NCBI RefSeq assembly: GCF_036016955.1
Contig: NZ_JAYWXI010000012.1
Span: 8,632 to 72,631, forward strand
From: JAYWXI01 sp036016955
Lineage (GTDB): Bacteria; Bacteroidota; Bacteroidia; Flavobacteriales; Weeksellaceae
Reading direction: 5' to 3'
DNA: 64,000 nt
The notes beneath the pieces are model-generated. The model was not told the origin of the DNA. It saw nothing but the letters and a program-made list of their open reading frames with translations, and searched no databases. Of this stretch, positions 49,931 through 58,708 are shown piece by piece (position 1 is the stretch's first letter; every line of letters starts with the position of its first letter). A program made the translations under genes and the position numbers.

Positions 49931-51697
49931 ATGAATATTACCCGATTTTTGGATACCAATACCGAACGTTATCCGTTGAAGGCGGCCATAGGCTTTAAGA
50001 AAGACGAGCATTGGCAGGAGCTCAACTGGAAAGACTTCCGAAGAATGGTTTTCAAAACGGCCAATGCCTTGAGGGAGGCGGGTATTGGGGAGAACGATAA
50101 AGTGGCCATTTATTCTGATAATTCGGCAGAATGGATGGTTTTCGATTTGGCGGTTTTGGCTTTGGGGGCGGTTACGGTGCCTATTTATTCCACTAATAAC
50201 GGGGAACAGGCCGAATACATTATTAACGACGCCGAAGTCAAGATGGTAATGGTGGGTAATCAGGAGCAGTACGATGCCATGTTGGGGCTTATTCGCAGTG
50301 GAAACCCTTACCTGCAGAAAATTATTGTTTCTAAGAAGAAGGTTTGGGTGGAGCAGGAGCATACGGATTATTTGGAAAATTTTATTAAGACGGCTTCGGA
50401 AACGTTTGCCATTGTGGATAAGCAGGACGAAGATTTGGCGACTTTGATTTACACTTCGGGAACCACGGGAATTCCCAAAGGGGTGATGCTGACGCATGGT
50501 AATTTTCATAAATGTTTTCAGGCACATTTTGATTTTTTCAAATTCGAAAACTTCAGGAATGAGCATTCTTTGGCTTTTCTTCCGCTTTCTCACGTGTTTG
50601 AAAGGAGCTGGACGCTGCTTTGCTTGACGGGAGCGGCAAAGGTTTCTTTTTTGGAAAACACCAAACTGATTGCCCATACGTTGACCGAGGTGAAGCCTAC
50701 GATGATGTGTGCGGTGCCACGGTTTTACCAAAAAATCTATGCGGGGGTGAACGACATGGTGAACGAGGGGGCGGAGACCAAGAAGAAAATTTTTACTTGG
50801 GCGATGGCGGTAGGAGCGCAAGCGGCCGAATTTAGACGGAATAATCGTCCGGTGCCTTTGGCATTGAGGCTGAAAAATACTTTGGCCAACGCTTTGGTTT
50901 TCCGTAAGATTAAAGCGAAGATGGGCGGACGGCTTTGGTTTATGCCTTGCGGAGGGGCTTCGTTGTCGCCGGAAGTAACCCGTTTTTTCGATGCTATGGG
51001 CATTCATATCACGGTGGGGTATGGGCTTACCGAGACTACGGCGACGCTTACGGCATTTCCTTTTACGGGGTATGAGCACGGTTCGGCAGGCATTATGTTG
51101 GGGGATACGCAGATTAAGATTGGCGAAAACAATGAAATATTGGCTAAAGGAAGCGGGATAATGAAGGGGTATTATAAGAAGCCTGAAGAAACGGCGGCGG
51201 TGTTTACTTCGGACGGTTGGTTTCGGACGGGGGATGCGGGCGTTTTGGATGCGAAAGGGCATCTGGTGATTACCGATCGGATTAAGGATTTGATGAAGAC
51301 CTCCAATGGGAAGTATGTAACGCCACAACCGATTGAAAATTTGTTGTCCAATAACAATTACGTCAATCAGGTTATGTTGGTGGCAGAGGGGCGTCCTTTT
51401 GTTACGGCGCTTATTGTTCCGAATTTTGAATTTTTGCAGGAGCAGCTCAAACGGATGAAAATTCCTTTCACCAATTGGGAAGAGATTGTGAACATGGAAA
51501 AAATCAAGGGACTTTACCATAAAAAGTTGGAGGAGGTTCAGCAGTCTTTGTCGGGTTTTGAGAAGGTTAAGAAATTTACATTGATGCCTGCCGAATTCGA
51601 GATTGGAAGTGGGGAAATTACTCCGACGCTTAAAATCAAACGCAATATTGTCTTGACCAAGTATGCCGAGATTATCGAAAAAATGTATGCGCATTAA
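49931..51697 (+). CDS. Long-chain fatty acid--CoA ligase (AMP-forming)
   Basis: The 588-residue protein belongs to the ANL superfamily: LIYTSGTTGIPKGVMLTH (AMP loop), GYGLTETTATLTAF, GWFRTGDAGVLD and the hinge/Lys region DRIKDLMKTSNGKYV. The middle insert with FERSWTLLCL is characteristic of the long-chain FadD15/FAA-like group. It activates fatty acids to acyl-CoA for degradation or lipid synthesis. Confidence 0.93.
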   Translation: MNITRFLDTNTERYPLKAAIGFKKDEHWQELNWKDFRRMVFKTANALREAGIGENDKVAIYSDNSAEWMVFDLAVLALGAVTVPIYSTNNGEQAEYIINDAEVKMVMVGNQEQYDAMLGLIRSGNPYLQKIIVSKKKVWVEQEHTDYLENFIKTASETFAIVDKQDEDLATLIYTSGTTGIPKGVMLTHGNFHKCFQAHFDFFKFENFRNEHSLAFLPLSHVFERSWTLLCLTGAAKVSFLENTKLIAHTLTEVKPTMMCAVPRFYQKIYAGVNDMVNEGAETKKKIFTWAMAVGAQAAEFRRNNRPVPLALRLKNTLANALVFRKIKAKMGGRLWFMPCGGASLSPEVTRFFDAMGIHITVGYGLTETTATLTAFPFTGYEHGSAGIMLGDTQIKIGENNEILAKGSGIMKGYYKKPEETAAVFTSDGWFRTGDAGVLDAKGHLVITDRIKDLMKTSNGKYVTPQPIENLLSNNNYVNQVMLVAEGRPFVTALIVPNFEFLQEQLKRMKIPFTNWEEIVNMEKIKGLYHKKLEEVQQSLSGFEKVKKFTLMPAEFEIGSGEITPTLKIKRNIVLTKYAEIIEKMYAH

Positions 51698-51720
51698 GTA
51701 AAGAGGGAAACGAAAAAGAA

Positions 51721-52794
51721 ATGGAAGCGAACCGTAGGATTATGAATGAATTTTTAGGGAGAGAGGACGTTCGGGTAAGAAACGCGAAGGTGAATGTTTC
51801 TTGTCCCAGTAATATTGCTTTAATCAAGTATTGGGGAAAGTATGCGGGGCAGTTGCCGGCCAATCCCAGTATTAGTTATACCTTGAACCACTGCCGTACC
51901 GATACCGAGATGGTTTTTGAGGCGGGGGAGGCTTTTGGCGTTCAGACGTTTTTGTCTGGAAAGGAAGAGAAAGGGTTTTCTGAAAAAATCGAAAACTACT
52001 TCAGAAGCATTGAGGTTTATCTGCCTTGGATTACGAAAGGGCGTTATGTGGTACGAACGGAAAATACTTTTCCTCATAGTTCGGGGATTGCCAGTTCGGC
52101 TTCGGGCTTCGGAGCGATAGCCAAAGGGCTGATGTATTTGGAGGCTCTGTTTACAAATGAAGATCCGCAGAATGTGGACTTGAAAAAAGCGTCTTTTTTG
52201 GCTCGATTGGGGAGTGGGAGTGCTTGCAGGAGTCTTTACGACGGTTTGGTGGTTTGGGGGGAGACTTCCGAGGTAGTGGGCAGTTCGGATTATTTTGCGG
52301 TGCCTTATCCTCAGGAGCAGGTGCATTCGGTTTTTCGCCATTTTAACGATTGGGTACTCTTGATCCATGAGGGGCAGAAATCGGTAAGTTCTTCCGTAGG
52401 GCATGGTTTAATGAATACCAACCCTTATGCTCAGAGGCGTTTTCAGGAGGCCAAGGCAAATTTTGTTCCGATGAAAGCGATTTTGAAATCGGGGGATTTG
52501 GACGGGTTTATCACTTTGGTCGAGCATGAGGCGCTTACGCTTCATGCGATGATGATGATGAGCCATCCGGCGTTTATTTTGATGAAGACGGGCACGCTGG
52601 AGGTGATTAATCGGTTGTGGGATTTTCGTAAAACGACGGGATTGCCATTGTTTTTTACGTTGGATGCGGGGGCTAATGTTCATCTTTTGTTTCCCAATGA
52701 CGGCAGGGAGGCGCTTATTAAGGATTTTATTGAGAGCGAGTTGGTTCCCTATACCCAGAACGGCGGTGTCGTGAAAGATGAGATGATTTTTTAA
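51721..52794 (+). CDS. mvaD: Diphosphomevalonate decarboxylase
   Basis: The 357-residue GHMP-fold protein has CPSNIALIKYWGKY, PHSSGIASSASGFGAIAKG, LGSGSACRSLYDG and FTLDAGANVHLLF. It converts mevalonate-5-diphosphate to isopentenyl diphosphate, showing that this organism uses the mevalonate route for isoprenoids, as flavobacteria generally do. It starts 23 bases after the ligase gene; other mevalonate pathway genes are not in the window. Confidence 0.95.
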   Translation: MEANRRIMNEFLGREDVRVRNAKVNVSCPSNIALIKYWGKYAGQLPANPSISYTLNHCRTDTEMVFEAGEAFGVQTFLSGKEEKGFSEKIENYFRSIEVYLPWITKGRYVVRTENTFPHSSGIASSASGFGAIAKGLMYLEALFTNEDPQNVDLKKASFLARLGSGSACRSLYDGLVVWGETSEVVGSSDYFAVPYPQEQVHSVFRHFNDWVLLIHEGQKSVSSSVGHGLMNTNPYAQRRFQEAKANFVPMKAILKSGDLDGFITLVEHEALTLHAMMMMSHPAFILMKTGTLEVINRLWDFRKTTGLPLFFTLDAGANVHLLFPNDGREALIKDFIESELVPYTQNGGVVKDEMIF

Positions 52795-52836
52795 AAGATT
52801 AAAGGACGAACTTAAACCTTAAACCATAACGCAAAC

Positions 52837-53949
52837 ATGAAAATAGGAGTACTTGGTGGGGGGCAGCTTGGGCGGATGCTCATCCAGAATGCTTTGAAAT
52901 ACGACGATCAGTGGTCGACTTTGGATCCTTCTTCCGATGCCCCTTGTGCGGGGATTTCGGCTTTTACGCGGGGGGATTTCAACGATTATGATACGGTGCT
53001 TGCTTTCGGGCGGGATCAGGAGGTTTTGACTATTGAGATTGAACATGTGAATGTAGAAGCCCTTTTCCGTTTGGAAGAACAAGGGGTGAAGGTTATTCCG
53101 CGTCCGCGTGTGATTCGGATGATCCAACAGAAAATTCTTCAGAAACAATTTTATAAAGCGCATGGGATTCCCAGTCCGGATTTTCAAGTGATCGAAAATA
53201 AAGCTCAGGCGACCTTTCCGCTTCCTTTTGTCCAAAAGACGAATACCGGAGGGTACGACGGGAAGGGCGTGCAGGTGCTGCGGACGGAGGACGATTTGCA
53301 GCGTCTTTGGGATGGGCCTTCGGTTTTGGAAGCGTTAGTAGATATTGAGAAAGAGTTGTCTGTTATTGTGGCTAAAAATGAATCCGGCGAGGTGGCCTTG
53401 TTTCCCGTTACGGAAATGGTGGCCGATCCGAAGCTGAATTTATTGGATTTTAATATTTGTCCGGCAGAGGTGTCGGCAGAGGTATCGGCTCAAATTCGTC
53501 GCATTGCAGAACAATTTATTGAGGCGGTGGATTCGCCGGGGCTTTTTGCCATCGAGTTGTTTTTGGATAAAGAAGGCAAGGTTTGGGTTAATGAGACGGC
53601 TCCCCGTTTGCATAACTCCGGGCATCAATCCCAAGAGGGCAATGCCAACTCTCAGTTTGAGCAAATGTATCGGGTGCTTAAGAATTTTCCGTTGGCCGAT
53701 ACGGCGGCCTTTGGGTATTCGGGGATGTTGAATTTGGTGGGCGAAGACGGTTACTCGGGGAAGGTGGAGTACGAAGGGCTTGATTCGGTTTTAAGGCTTC
53801 CGAAGACCTACGTGCATCTTTATGGTAAAACCGAAACCAAACCGGGGCGCAAGATGGGACACATTAATGTTTTATCTGACTCGCGGGCTTCGCTTTTGGA
53901 AAAACTGGCACAGATTAAGGCGATGGTGCGGGTGGTTTCCAAAAGTTGA
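52837..53949 (+). CDS. purK: 5-(carboxyamino)imidazole ribonucleotide synthase
   Basis: The 370-residue ATP-grasp protein begins MKIGVLGGGQLGRMLIQNA and has KTNTGGYDGKGVQVL, ELSVIVAKNESGE, and NETAPRLHNSGHQSQEGN. It carboxylates AIR with bicarbonate and ATP in purine biosynthesis, acting before PurE, which is not in the window. It lies 42 bases past mvaD. Confidence 0.96.
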   Translation: MKIGVLGGGQLGRMLIQNALKYDDQWSTLDPSSDAPCAGISAFTRGDFNDYDTVLAFGRDQEVLTIEIEHVNVEALFRLEEQGVKVIPRPRVIRMIQQKILQKQFYKAHGIPSPDFQVIENKAQATFPLPFVQKTNTGGYDGKGVQVLRTEDDLQRLWDGPSVLEALVDIEKELSVIVAKNESGEVALFPVTEMVADPKLNLLDFNICPAEVSAEVSAQIRRIAEQFIEAVDSPGLFAIELFLDKEGKVWVNETAPRLHNSGHQSQEGNANSQFEQMYRVLKNFPLADTAAFGYSGMLNLVGEDGYSGKVEYEGLDSVLRLPKTYVHLYGKTETKPGRKMGHINVLSDSRASLLEKLAQIKAMVRVVSKS

Positions 53950-53975
53950 AATTGAACCAATAGGTAATAGATTAT

Positions 53976-54009
53976 AAAAAATGGCGGTTTTTCAATACCG
54001 CCATTTTTT
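53976..54009. terminator. Bidirectional terminator between purK and the SH3 protein gene
   Basis: AAAAAATGGCGGT and ACCGCCATTTTTT form a perfect 13-bp stem with an 8-nt loop and A/T runs on both sides; it serves two convergent genes. Confidence 0.92.
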
Positions 54010-54842
54010 TATTTTTTTAAGGATAAATCCGTCCCGTTCCAAAGGTAAATTTTTTGCTCTTTTTTGGTGACTTTCAGCGGAGCGTCTTCATCTTCGGATT
54101 CGCCTTCTTCTAATTTGAAAATAAGAAGGTTGCGCGATTTGGCGTTTTGGGGGAAGATGAGCTCTTCGGAGTGGTAATACACGCCGGCATCCGATACGGA
54201 GAGCAGGAGTGGAAGCTTGATTAATTTTCGGTTGGCAAACAATAAGGGTTGGGTCAGGGTTGGGACTCCGCAGGCTTCGCCGCCTACACTGGCCGAAAGG
54301 ATATAGTCCACTCCATCCAAGAAGGGGCTTTTATTTGCGGTAAAGGTTGCGGAAGCCATGCTCTCCTTGCTGTCGATGTCGAAAAAAGCCTCGTCCAAAA
54401 GCCGATTGTTTTCCAAAACCTTTATGCTCCCGAGGTTTACTTTGCTTTTCTCTCCGGAAGGTAAAACCCGGTTTTCGGATTGGCCTATCCCGAACAGAAA
54501 GAGCCATCCGTCCCTTGTGCGGTATCCTAAACTGATGTTTCCGCCCCACATGTAGCCGGTTTTTTCGCCGTACTTTATCTGATACCAGTACGAGGATCGC
54601 TTGCCTAAGGTGGTGACGATTTCGGTGTTTTTAACGATTTCAATCTCTTGCCCCGAAGCCAACGAATCCAATACGGCAGCGGTGAGGTTAGGTGCGGTTC
54701 GCACTTTTGTACGATCCGAAAAGACCTTTTGCTTCGATCCTTTTTCAAAATAGAAAACACTGCTTGCATAGTCTTCTTCCTGTGCGCCTAAAAACAGGGG
54801 AAGAAAGGCGAGTAAGATGAAAATCCAGCGGTTGTTTTTCAT
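54009..54842 (-). CDS. Secreted protein with bacterial SH3-like domain
   Basis: The 277-residue protein has a signal peptide (MKNNRWIFILLAFLPLFLGAQ). An SH3b-like domain at about residues 38-105 reads VFSDRTKVRTAPNLTAAVLDSL and YQIKYGEKTGYMWGGNIS. SH3b domains often bind peptidoglycan or modulate envelope hydrolases. The C-terminal half is mostly beta and ends with an acidic patch (EEGESEDEDAPL); it is unassigned. It follows prmA by 12 bases and is likely co-transcribed with it. Confidence 0.75.
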   Translation of the reverse strand: MKNNRWIFILLAFLPLFLGAQEEDYASSVFYFEKGSKQKVFSDRTKVRTAPNLTAAVLDSLASGQEIEIVKNTEIVTTLGKRSSYWYQIKYGEKTGYMWGGNISLGYRTRDGWLFLFGIGQSENRVLPSGEKSKVNLGSIKVLENNRLLDEAFFDIDSKESMASATFTANKSPFLDGVDYILSASVGGEACGVPTLTQPLLFANRKLIKLPLLLSVSDAGVYYHSEELIFPQNAKSRNLLIFKLEEGESEDEDAPLKVTKKEQKIYLWNGTDLSLKK

Positions 54843-54854
54843 TTTTTCGGAGAT

Positions 54855-55691
54855 TTAAGATTGGGTTTTTGTCAATAAAAGGCTCATCCATTCTTCACGT
54901 TGTTGGCGTTTTTCCAAGCGGAGACCGTGGGCGTTGCACACGTCCAAAATATCGTCGACATCGAAAAAGCATAACCCGGAAAGAAGAAGCTGTCCGCCTT
55001 CGTTCAGTACCGAAACATACGTGGGGATGTCCGAAATCAAAATGTTACGGTTAATATTGGCTAAAATAATATCGAAATTTTCGTGTCCTAAACTTTCTGC
55101 GGTGCCTTGGGCGATCTCCAATTCAACCTGGTTTCGTTGGGCGTTTTCCACCGAATTTTCCACCGACCACTCGTCGATGTCAATGGCGACCACGCGTTTG
55201 GCACCTTTTTGTTTGGCATAAATGGCCAGTACGGAGGTGCCGCAGCCCATATCCAAGACGGTTTGATTCTGAAAATCCATTTCCATCATTTGTTGGATCA
55301 TTAGGTGCGTGGTGGGGTGGTGGCCCGTTCCGAAAGACATTTTGGGCTGGATGATGATTTCGTGGAGTTGGGGGTTGGGCGGATGGAATTCCGCACGGAT
55401 CAGTACCTTGTCTTCCACGTTGATTGGGTTGAAGTTTTTTTCCCATTCTTCGTTCCAGTTGATGTTGGGCATTTCCTGATACGAATAACTTATCTGGACC
55501 TCTTCGGTTTTTAGAAGCCAAAGGTTTTTGAGTTCCTCCTCGTTGAATCGTTCTTTAGGGATATAGGCCAAAATACCGTCGTGTTCTTCGGTAAAACTAT
55601 CGAAACCAATTTCGATAAGCTCGGCCATCATTATTTCATTCCACGGTTGAAGTGGAGTGATTTTAAAATCGAATTCTAAATAATTTTGCAT
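54855..55691 (-). CDS. prmA: Ribosomal protein L11 methyltransferase
   Basis: The 278-residue protein has the SAM site LDMGCGTSVLAIYAKQKGAK (residues about 145-165), VVAIDIDEWSV and the PrmA-specific ILANINRNIL. The N-terminal substrate-recognition domain is present. It methylates L11 on the ribosome. A TATCTTTG element at 55703-55696 on the minus strand, just 4 bases from the start codon, gives a near-leaderless transcript. Confidence 0.92.
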   Translation of the reverse strand: MQNYLEFDFKITPLQPWNEIMMAELIEIGFDSFTEEHDGILAYIPKERFNEEELKNLWLLKTEEVQISYSYQEMPNINWNEEWEKNFNPINVEDKVLIRAEFHPPNPQLHEIIIQPKMSFGTGHHPTTHLMIQQMMEMDFQNQTVLDMGCGTSVLAIYAKQKGAKRVVAIDIDEWSVENSVENAQRNQVELEIAQGTAESLGHENFDIILANINRNILISDIPTYVSVLNEGGQLLLSGLCFFDVDDILDVCNAHGLRLEKRQQREEWMSLLLTKTQS

Positions 55692-55695
55692 AAGG

Positions 55696-55703
55696 CAAAG
55701 ATA
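55696..55703 (-). promoter_or_regulatory. Promoter -7 element of prmA
   Basis: The minus strand reads TATCTTTG and lies close to the start codon; the mRNA leader would be very short. If the real start is downstream, the predicted N-terminus would be shorter. Confidence 0.5.
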
Positions 55704-55969
55704 AGGAAAGTGTAAAAAGAATCAAGCCGAAACAAAAATCGGAATCACGATTCTCCCCCAAGAGCAACCTCGTTTGGAAAATCGGAGACTCCGTATCGCT
55801 AAAAGCGCGGTTATGTGCAGTGTTTTTTAAAACTGATTTTAGTGAAGAAAAAATATTTGTTTTCTCAAGGTTGGAATAAATAAGCGTCAAATTAACATTC
55901 CACTTAAAAACCGGCCAGGGTGAATGCTAAAAGCCTCTGTTATTAGCAATTTGCTGATTTTTAACTCTT

Positions 55970-56416
55970 TTATTTAATGTTAAGTTGAAATTTCGGGTTG
56001 TTTCTTAAAGCCCAGTTGATGAAGGATAACAAGAAAAAAGGAATAAGTAAAAAATATTTGAATTCAATTTCCTGAGTGTATAGCAGGTACGTGATTATCG
56101 AGGCGTAAACCAGTAAAAAACCAACGACAAATCCCTTCACTATTTGGGGTAATCCTGAGGATTGCTTTGTCCAAAATAAATTTTCATTAATTTCAATCGG
56201 CAAAACTCTTTTTCCTGAACCTAAATTGAAATTCAGTTCTTTTTCAAAGTCTTTTTCTTTTACAAGAATTTTATGATTTCCAAGGCGGGTTATATAATCT
56301 AATTTGGGATTTTTGTAGTCTATATTCCCGATGAAATTTCCGTCGATAAAAATTTCGTAAATATTATTTCTTATGGACGATTTTTGATTGAGTTTCAGTT
56401 TTACTTTTCCATTCAT
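55970..56416 (-). CDS. Hypothetical membrane protein
   Basis: The 148-residue protein is not recognised. The first 100 residues look like a small beta domain (VKLKLNQKSSIRNNIYEIFI, FIGNIDYKNPKLDY). Two hydrophobic helices follow (IVKGFVVGFLLVYASIITYLLY and YFLLIPFFLLSFINWAL). The coding sequence is clearly poorer in GC than its neighbours and is flanked by AT-rich DNA, which may indicate later acquisition. Confidence 0.6.
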   Translation of the reverse strand: MNGKVKLKLNQKSSIRNNIYEIFIDGNFIGNIDYKNPKLDYITRLGNHKILVKEKDFEKELNFNLGSGKRVLPIEINENLFWTKQSSGLPQIVKGFVVGFLLVYASIITYLLYTQEIEFKYFLLIPFFLLSFINWALRNNPKFQLNIK

Positions 56417-56485
56417 CCTTTTTCAGAATTTTTGGCAAGTTAATAATTTTTTTTTATTTGTACAACGGCTTTTGTAGTAGAGGGA

Positions 56486-57151
56486 TTAAGGGTTGGGAAG
56501 CTCTAAGTATCTTCGGTATATTTCTTCGCCACTTCGGATGGAGTTTACGGCCCAGCGGATTTTTAGAGGAAGTTGTTTTTCGGGGGAGAGTTTATAGGGA
56601 ATTCCGGAGCGGATGAGTTTTTGCTTCAGGTCGTAGCAGCATAGTGCGGCCGCAACGGAGACATTGAAACTTTGGGTAAGGCCGTACATGGGGATGGCTA
56701 AGGTTTCGTCCACAAAATTTAGGAAATCGTCCGAAACGCCATGCCACTCCGTTCCGAAGATTAGAGCCGTAGGTTGATGGATGCTGAAATCAGGAAGTGA
56801 GGTGGCTTCTTTTTCGGGGGAAACGGCTACCAATCGGTAACCGCGGTCTTTCAGTTTTTGGAGGGATTCGATTTGGTGCTTCATTTTTTCGACATCCACC
56901 CATGTGTCGGCGCCTTTGGTTACTGTAAGGTTGGGTTCGAATACGTTTCGGGCTTCCATGGCCACCACTTTGTGAAAACCGCAGGCTTCCACGGAGCGGA
57001 TGATGGCGGCGGCATTTCGGAACTGGTACACGTCTTCCATAACGGGAAGGACAAAATCGGAGCTTTCTTTGGCGTAGTGTTCGATTTTGGCCAGACGCTC
57101 TTCGGTTAGGAATTGTTTAAGGTAATCGTAGGTTTCTTGGAGGGATTTCAT
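56486..57151 (-). CDS. TrmH family RNA 2'-O-methyltransferase
   Basis: The 221-residue SPOUT protein shows VYQFRNAAAIIRSVEACGF, LIFGTEWHGVSDDFL and IPMYGLTQSFNVSVAAALCCYDL, the three motifs that form the knotted SAM site. It probably methylates the ribose of tRNA Gm18 or a related site. It lies 11 bases downstream of folP. Confidence 0.92.
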   Translation of the reverse strand: MKSLQETYDYLKQFLTEERLAKIEHYAKESSDFVLPVMEDVYQFRNAAAIIRSVEACGFHKVVAMEARNVFEPNLTVTKGADTWVDVEKMKHQIESLQKLKDRGYRLVAVSPEKEATSLPDFSIHQPTALIFGTEWHGVSDDFLNFVDETLAIPMYGLTQSFNVSVAAALCCYDLKQKLIRSGIPYKLSPEKQLPLKIRWAVNSIRSGEEIYRRYLELPNP

Positions 57152-57162
57152 GAGGGATGGTT

Positions 57163-58011
57163 TTATTGGGATTGCAAGGTGGTTTTCCAGTAGTTGATGG
57201 TGGCTTTGGTTTCTTTTACGTCGTGTACGCGGAGGATTTTGGCTCCTTGGGAAAGGGCTTTGAGGTGTAATTTTTGGGTTTCTTCCACGATATCGTTAGG
57301 GGTTTTGTTCAGGGGCTTGTAGATGAAGGATTTTCGGGAAATTCCGATCAGAACGGGAAAGCGTCCCCATCCGATTTGGCGGGTGTTTTCCAAGAGGGTG
57401 TATTGGTCTTCGATGGTTTTTCCGAATCCGAACCCTGGGTCTAAAATCAAATCTTTAAGTCCTAATTTCAAAAGTTCGGAGGCCTTGTCAAGCAGAAAGC
57501 GGTTGACGCTAAGGGCAATGGCTTCGTATTTTATTTGGTGGTGCATGGTTTGGTGGGAGGCATTGCTGTGCATGAGAATGTAAGGCAGTCCGCTTTGGAT
57601 CACTTGAGGGATGAGCTCGGGGTCAAACTGTCCTGCGGAAATATCGTTAACGATGTCGGCTCCTTGGTCGTGGGCGAAAGCCACGGTTTTTCCCCAAAAG
57701 GTGTCGATGGAAATCAAGGTTTGAGGAAAATGGGTTTTCAGGGTTCGGATTAGGGAACCCAAACGTTCAATTTCCTGATCGGCGGAGAGGTATTGGGCTC
57801 CCGGGCGTGTGGATTGAGGTCCGATGTCGATGATATCGGCCCCTTCGGCAATCATTTTTTCGGTTTGTGCTAAGGCGGCTTTTTCGTTGTTGAATCGCCC
57901 ACCGTCCGAGAAGGAGTCGGGGGTGAGGTTTAGGATGCCCATAATTTTCGGAGCGGAGAGTTCGACGAGTCGCCCGTTGCAATTGAGACTGAACGTTTGG
58001 TTTTGGAGCAT
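57163..58011 (-). CDS. folP: Dihydropteroate synthase
   Basis: The 282-residue protein has both family signatures: GILNLTPDSFSDGGRFN and ADIIDIGPQSTRPGA, plus LILDPGFGFGKTIEDQY and LIGISRKSFI. It joins p-aminobenzoate to the pterin diphosphate and is the target of sulfonamides. TATTTTTG at 58037-58030 on the minus strand fits as promoter of folP and trmH. Confidence 0.96.
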   Translation of the reverse strand: MLQNQTFSLNCNGRLVELSAPKIMGILNLTPDSFSDGGRFNNEKAALAQTEKMIAEGADIIDIGPQSTRPGAQYLSADQEIERLGSLIRTLKTHFPQTLISIDTFWGKTVAFAHDQGADIVNDISAGQFDPELIPQVIQSGLPYILMHSNASHQTMHHQIKYEAIALSVNRFLLDKASELLKLGLKDLILDPGFGFGKTIEDQYTLLENTRQIGWGRFPVLIGISRKSFIYKPLNKTPNDIVEETQKLHLKALSQGAKILRVHDVKETKATINYWKTTLQSQ

Positions 58012-58029
58012 GGTGCAATTTTAGATTTG

Positions 58030-58037
58030 CAAAAATA
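58030..58037 (-). promoter_or_regulatory. Promoter -7 element of folP-trmH
   Basis: The minus strand reads TATTTTTG, 18 bases before the folP start. Confidence 0.5.
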
Positions 58038-58094
58038 ATAATTTGATGGCGAGGGCGGTTGGCCTGCGGGCTTTATTTTTAGGATGTTTTTCCT

Positions 58095-58102
58095 TACCTT
58101 TG
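58095..58102 (+). promoter_or_regulatory. Promoter -7 element of the DUF1599 gene
   Basis: TACCTTTG lies 18 bases before the ATG at 58121; it supports that start over the upstream one. Confidence 0.5.
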
Positions 58103-58120
58103 GTAGCGCAAAGGATTTTT

Positions 58121-58687
58121 ATGACAACAACTGCATTGCAATACGACGAGGTTATTGAGGCGTGCCGCCAATTGTTTTCTAAGAAGCTGCAAGATTACGG
58201 AGCGGCTTGGCGGGTGCTTAGGGCGAGTTCCATTACGGATCAGATTTACATTAAAGTTAAGAGGGTTCGCAACTTGCAGATGACGGATCAGATGATGGTG
58301 GAAGAAAGCGAGGAAGAAGGGTTTGTGGCTATGGTTAATTACGCCGTCATTGCGCTGATTCAGCTGGAGAGGGGCTTGGCGGAAGAATTGAATGCCAATC
58401 CGGGCGAGATTATGATGCTCTACGACCATTATACGCAGGAGGCAAAGCGGTTGATGGAAGCTAAAAATCACGATTATGGCGAGGCTTGGCGGGAGATGAG
58501 AATTTCCTCCATTACGGATTTAATCTACCAAAAGGTGCTTCGCACCAAGCAGATTGAGGATAATCAGGGGCGGACGTTGGTTTCCGAAGGGTTGGATGCT
58601 AATTATTTCGATATGCTTAACTACGCGGTATTTTGTCTCATTAAGCTGGCAGAAGAAAAAAAGACGTCGTCAGCCCCAAAGGCTTGA
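58121..58687 (+). CDS. DUF1599 protein (nucleotide-modification-associated domain type)
   Basis: The ATG at 58121 gives 188 residues (MTTTALQYDEVIEACRQLFS). It is an internal duplication: KKLQDYGAAWRVLRASSITDQIYIKVKRV recurs as AKNHDYGEAWREMRISSITDLIYQKVLRT, and both halves end in a YAV-x-x-LIxL(E/A) helix. The DYGxxWR motif defines DUF1599. Its biochemical role is not established; the family is proposed to act on nucleotides. The order folP, DUF1599, BT_3928, tpiA is a recurring neighbourhood in Bacteroidota. Confidence 0.9.
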   Translation: MTTTALQYDEVIEACRQLFSKKLQDYGAAWRVLRASSITDQIYIKVKRVRNLQMTDQMMVEESEEEGFVAMVNYAVIALIQLERGLAEELNANPGEIMMLYDHYTQEAKRLMEAKNHDYGEAWREMRISSITDLIYQKVLRTKQIEDNQGRTLVSEGLDANYFDMLNYAVFCLIKLAEEKKTSSAPKA

Positions 58688-58708
58688 TGGCGTTTAAAAT
58701 TTTATTTC

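Noticed and set aside
49886..51694. 602-codon frame on the minus strand
   Set aside because: It mirrors the acyl-CoA ligase gene, which has all family motifs; the reverse frame is rich in His, Arg, Asn and Pro without any motif.
55704..55969. Possible gene remnant upstream of prmA
   Set aside because: A minus-strand frame overlaps the prmA promoter and has no recognisable domain. The sequence is AT-rich with no supported feature.
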